Assembly: GCA_001662425.1 (NCBI GenBank)
Contig: BDDC01002450.1
Coordinates: 1-10,890, forward strand
Length of the DNA: 10,890 nt
Source of the DNA: Chlamydomonas sphaeroides
Lineage: Eukaryota > Chlorophyta > Chlorophyceae > Chlamydomonadales > Chlamydomonadaceae
Reading direction: 5' to 3'
Under the pieces are notes generated by a model. The model had not been told where the DNA came from. It saw only the letters and a list, made by a program, of their open reading frames with translations, and did no database searches. Positions within the stretch are counted from its first letter, which is position 1. Each line of letters opens with the position of its first letter. This document shows positions 9,301 through 10,890 of this stretch, one piece after another. A program made the translations under genes and the position numbers.

Positions 9301-9849
9301 CGGACGCGGAGGCCCAGCTGGCGATGTACGTGTGCGGCGGCGGCACCCGTGAGGGCGGCGCACCCACCAAGGCTTGCCAGTACATGGAGCTGCTGCCGTC
9401 GCCGCCAGAGCCGCCGGCGCCGCCGCCACAGCCGCCGGAGCCGGCGCTGTCGCCGCCGCCACCGTCGCCTTCGCCGCCGCCTGCATCCCCTGGTATGTCG
9501 CTAGCTGCGGCAAACAATCGCCTGGGGCCCCCTGCCTGGGCCGCCACCCATGCATCCTCCCATATCCCAGTTGCCGCCACTGCCGCGGCCGTCACCCCGG
9601 CCGTAGTCAGCGGATCCGTCACTGCCGCCGCCTCTGCCGCCCGCCACAGACTCAGCTCCACCGTCGACCCCGCCGCCCCCTTCACCCGGCGGCCCTCGGG
9701 CGGTGGAGACGATATCCGTGCTGGCGGGCGGTACGGCAGGCCGTATGGCGGCCTTGCCGGTCGCACTTCGCGTAGTGCCGTACTGCCTGGCGGCGGTGCT
9801 GGCGGCGGCGGTTGGGTGGTTGCCGCGGCCGTGGCGGGGGCCAGCGTAA
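6152..9849 (+). CDS. Membrane-anchored six-Kelch-repeat surface protein with Pro-rich stalk (nine exons, 507 aa)
   Basis: Exons: 6152-6307, 6544-6704, 6912-7006, 7242-7407, 7944-8121, 8536-8633, 8956-9033, 9140-9492, 9611-9849 (stop TAA 9847-9849). Every junction agrees in phase, for 1524 coding bases. Residues 1-27 are a signal peptide with an ACA cleavage-type end. Six Kelch repeats begin at Trp 33, 104, 150, 203, 254 and 319. Five carry the Gly-Gly doublet (LLGGF, YYCGG, WVFGG, YVMGG, YVCGG); the first has VVGRH. Five N-glycosylation sequons (Asn 83, 103, 231, 290, 295) fit lumenal or surface exposure. Residues 396-455 form a Pro/Ser-Pro stalk, and about 473-499 are a hydrophobic anchor before the short tail PRPWRGPA. 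Kelch propellers bind proteins or glycans; no catalytic domain of the galactose oxidase type is seen, so the ligand is unknown. An upstream in-frame ATG (6095) would bury the signal peptide, so 6152 is preferred. Confidence 0.88.
6793..6898 (+). repeat. Imperfect direct repeat in intron 2
   Basis: The stretch beginning GACACGAAACCCTGTTCCCC (6793 to about 6828) is repeated imperfectly from 6866 to about 6898 (GACACGAACCCTTCTCCCC). The second copy supplies part of the pyrimidine-rich tract before the acceptor at 6909-6911. It probably arose by a small local duplication. Confidence 0.65.
7005..7023 (+). repeat. (GGGT)n run at a splice donor, G-quadruplex pattern
   Basis: Five GGG runs separated by single T bases on the coding strand. 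The proposed donor of intron 3 (G7007, T7008) is inside it, and identical GTGGG donor-like steps follow every four bases. An alternative donor in the same phase lies at 6998 (GTGCAG). Confidence 0.85.
7408..7943 (+). other. Longest intron of the Kelch gene (intron 4), with a copy of the upstream donor region
   Basis: A 536-base intron from GTGAGC to CCTGCAG. Positions 7553-7580 repeat, with 26 of 28 bases identical, the end of exon 4 and its donor (7385-7412), so a second good donor (GTGAGT at 7576) sits in the intron. A shorter direct repeat with TGCATCTG lies near 7770-7801. I see no additional exon that keeps frame. Confidence 0.7.
8122..8535 (+). other. Intron 5 of the Kelch gene
   Basis: A 414-base intron from GTGAGG to an acceptor preceded by a run of 11 C (8523-8533). 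Neither the sequence nor the open frames in it show gene-like codon use. It joins YDPVAD to AWSLAEPLPV, a normal blade boundary. Confidence 0.75.
8634..8955 (+). other. Intron 6 of the Kelch gene, with G/A-rich tract
   Basis: A 322-base intron from GTGAGG to CCCCTGCAG. Positions 8660-8728 are almost only G and A. They contain several GGG runs in the pattern of a G-quadruplex (8665-8692) and a 17-base unit, GGGATGGAGTGGGGAGG type, repeated twice (about 8689-8723). No gene is seen in it. Confidence 0.75.
9140..9492 (+). CDS. Kelch gene exon 8: sixth blade with Arg-rich insert, then Pro-rich stalk
   Basis: Detail of the Kelch gene. The exon starts after GTACGGCAG and encodes YDIVTGAWDRAWPGMALPRH. 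It continues through an Ala/Glu/Arg insert containing seven consecutive Arg (349-355), then AMYVCGGGTREGGAPTKACQ, which closes blade six. A stalk rich in PPSPPP and PPEPP-type units follows. It ends at CCCCTG before a GTATGT donor, in phase 1. Ser-Pro/poly-Pro tracts in volvocine surface proteins are typically hydroxylated and O-glycosylated; that this one is modified is inference. Confidence 0.82.
9611..9849 (+). CDS. Kelch gene exon 9: end of stalk and transmembrane anchor
   Basis: Detail of the Kelch gene. After removal of the intron 9493-9610 (GTATGT...GTAGTCAG) the frame continues ADPSLPPPLPPATDSAPPST, keeping the Pro-rich character of the exon before it. It then reads MAALPVALRVVPYCLAAVLA plus AAVGWL, PRPWRGPA and a stop. 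The persistence of Pro-rich composition across the junction and the hydrophobic C-terminus support this splice over read-through. A short basic tail after the hydrophobic stretch favours a type I membrane anchor over a GPI signal, though GPI cannot be excluded. Confidence 0.78.
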
Positions 9850-10677
9850 CCCATGCGCGCGTTGCACCACTGTGCGGTCCGCCGCTGTGCATCGCGTCGT
9901 GTTATGGAGTGGGGCCACTGGACCGGCAGTTGCCTTCCGCGTGGCTTCAGCACGTCTACTTCATGCAGTCAGGCCCAGTGTCCTGAGAGCACGCCATCCC
10001 AGGGGGGTAGAAATGTGAATTTCAGACCCCATGCATTGAACCTCTTGAACACATTATGACAATGCGGTTAGCAAATTTTGGAAAAGAATGGTGCACTAGG
10101 TACAAAGATGTGGGGTCCGCAAGGGGGGGGTATCGGTCATCGGTGGTCGGGGGTTCGGCACGGGGCCCCCAGAGACTTTGCCTCAAGTCCCCTGAACGCG
10201 TTCCCAAACAGCGTGCCACTTGTTGAGCTCTATTGTGTCTCGGCTAGTGGCCGATGGCTCTCTGGTACCTGTGATGGGTGATGTGTCCAAGCATGTCCGA
10301 GCATGTCTCGCCTGAGCCCTGAAGCATCGGCCTTCTGGCAGCTAGTTGCTCGCCGAGACGGCGGTGGTGCGGGCAAGGGCCGTGGGGGTTGGTGTGGTGG
10401 GGGTGAGGGTTGTGCGGGTGTGGGCGAGAGCTTTGGTAGGGGTAGGGGTAGGGGCCGGCGCCACGCGAAGAGGCAGGGGCAGAGACGCCGGCGCGACACG
10501 CACGAGGGGGCGAGCAGGGGCATCTGGCGCGGCCGCGCTATGGGTGCGCGGCCGGGCTGTGGGTTGTCGGAACCGGATGGCGAAGTTGCGCATGCGAACG
10601 CATAAATGTATGCCGTAGAAAAGGACGAAAGGAAACGAGCGGTGCCACTCTCTTACGTTTAGCGCACGGGTAGGTCA

Positions 10678-10696
10678 TGTACGACAATGTCGTACA
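10678..10696. repeat. Perfect short inverted repeat
   Basis: TGTACGAC (10678-10685) and GTCGTACA (10689-10696) are exact reverse complements around AAT. The symmetry suits a dimeric protein site or a tight RNA hairpin in the putative 3' UTR, about 105 bases before the first TGTAA. Confidence 0.7.
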
Positions 10697-10800
10697 GTGT
10701 ATGCTGCCGTACGATTGGGTTGGTCATCGGTCCCGACCCCTTGGAAGGTCTTGAGGCACGGGGTCTAAAGCTGTGCTTCCGCCGCGGCCCCTTGCTCCTT

Positions 10801-10835
10801 TGTAACTTCTCTTTCCCTAGAGCTTTTGTTTGTAA
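10801..10835 (+). terminator. Two TGTAA polyadenylation-type motifs
   Basis: TGTAA at 10801-10805 and at 10831-10835, 30 bases apart. TGTAA is the known poly(A) signal of volvocine nuclear genes. I found none between the Kelch stop codon and this point on the plus strand. Use of either site is inferred. Confidence 0.45.
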
Positions 10836-10890
10836 CCCCCCAACCCCCCCTACCTCCCCCCCCACACCCCCCTTGCATGCCCCGTCTGTG

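Larger units (their letters stand above)
9850..10890 (+). other. Probable long 3' UTR and downstream sequence of the Kelch gene
   Basis: About 1 kb after the TAA at 9849 shows no supportable gene. Open frames here come from G/T-rich low complexity (10365-10460), including GGTAGG repeats. The first plus-strand TGTAA motifs, the polyadenylation signal used in Chlamydomonas and Volvox, appear at 10801-10805 and 10831-10835. That gives a 3' UTR of roughly 1 kb. A transcription unit beginning in the right part cannot be excluded. Confidence 0.5.

Noticed and set aside
8985..9986. A single long plus-strand frame as the Kelch gene's true end
   Set aside because: Splicing at 9493-9610 gives a continuing Pro-rich stalk and a hydrophobic anchor, so it is the preferred model. 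The open read-through is kept only as a possible retained-intron form.
10435..10455. GGTAGG repeats resembling telomeric sequence
   Set aside because: Only a few units, and they do not match the TTTTAGGG repeat of Chlamydomonas telomeres.
10303..10618. Overlapping open frames encoding Gly/Val/Arg repeats
   Set aside because: They arise from G/T-rich low-complexity DNA and are open in several frames on both strands. No start context or domain.

Overview
The window looks like nuclear DNA of a green alga of the Chlamydomonas/Volvox type. It is very GC-rich. Its two genes are cut into many short exons with GTGAG, GTGGG or GTGCG donors and C-rich, CAG-ending acceptors. Exon third positions are strongly G/C, and one protein has a Ser-Pro/Pro-rich tract of the kind common in volvocine wall and surface proteins. 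The genus is inferred. There is no bacterial-style gene organisation, no tRNA or rRNA, no CRISPR array and no recognisable transposon.

Layout. (1) Positions 1-5060 hold one large minus-strand gene. Thirteen exons could be joined with consistent splice phase into 808 codons, starting at an ATG at 5060-5058. It runs off the left edge inside an intron. The product starts with an N-myristoylation-type sequence, has charged helical segments, an acidic patch and a long Ala/Gly/Pro/Ser linker, and ends in a charged coiled-coil-like region. I do not recognise the family. (2) Positions 5061-6151 form a less GC-rich intergenic region between the two divergent genes and probably carry both promoters. 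(3) Positions 6152-9849 hold a plus-strand gene of nine exons. It encodes a 507-residue secretory protein with a signal peptide, six Kelch repeats (a predicted six-bladed beta-propeller) with five N-glycosylation sequons, a Pro-rich stalk and a C-terminal membrane anchor. (4) Positions 9850-10890 are most simply its long 3' UTR and downstream DNA, with two TGTAA motifs near the right edge.

Most long open frames in the window are shadows of GC-rich exons on the other strand or in other frames. The most notable points are the surface-type Kelch architecture, which appears only after the last intron is removed; a last intron whose retention would replace the membrane anchor; a (GGGT)n quadruplex-type run lying on a splice donor; a GC-AG intron; and the unrecognised myristoylation-type gene. 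Nothing shows that the two genes act together. They share only a divergent intergenic region.
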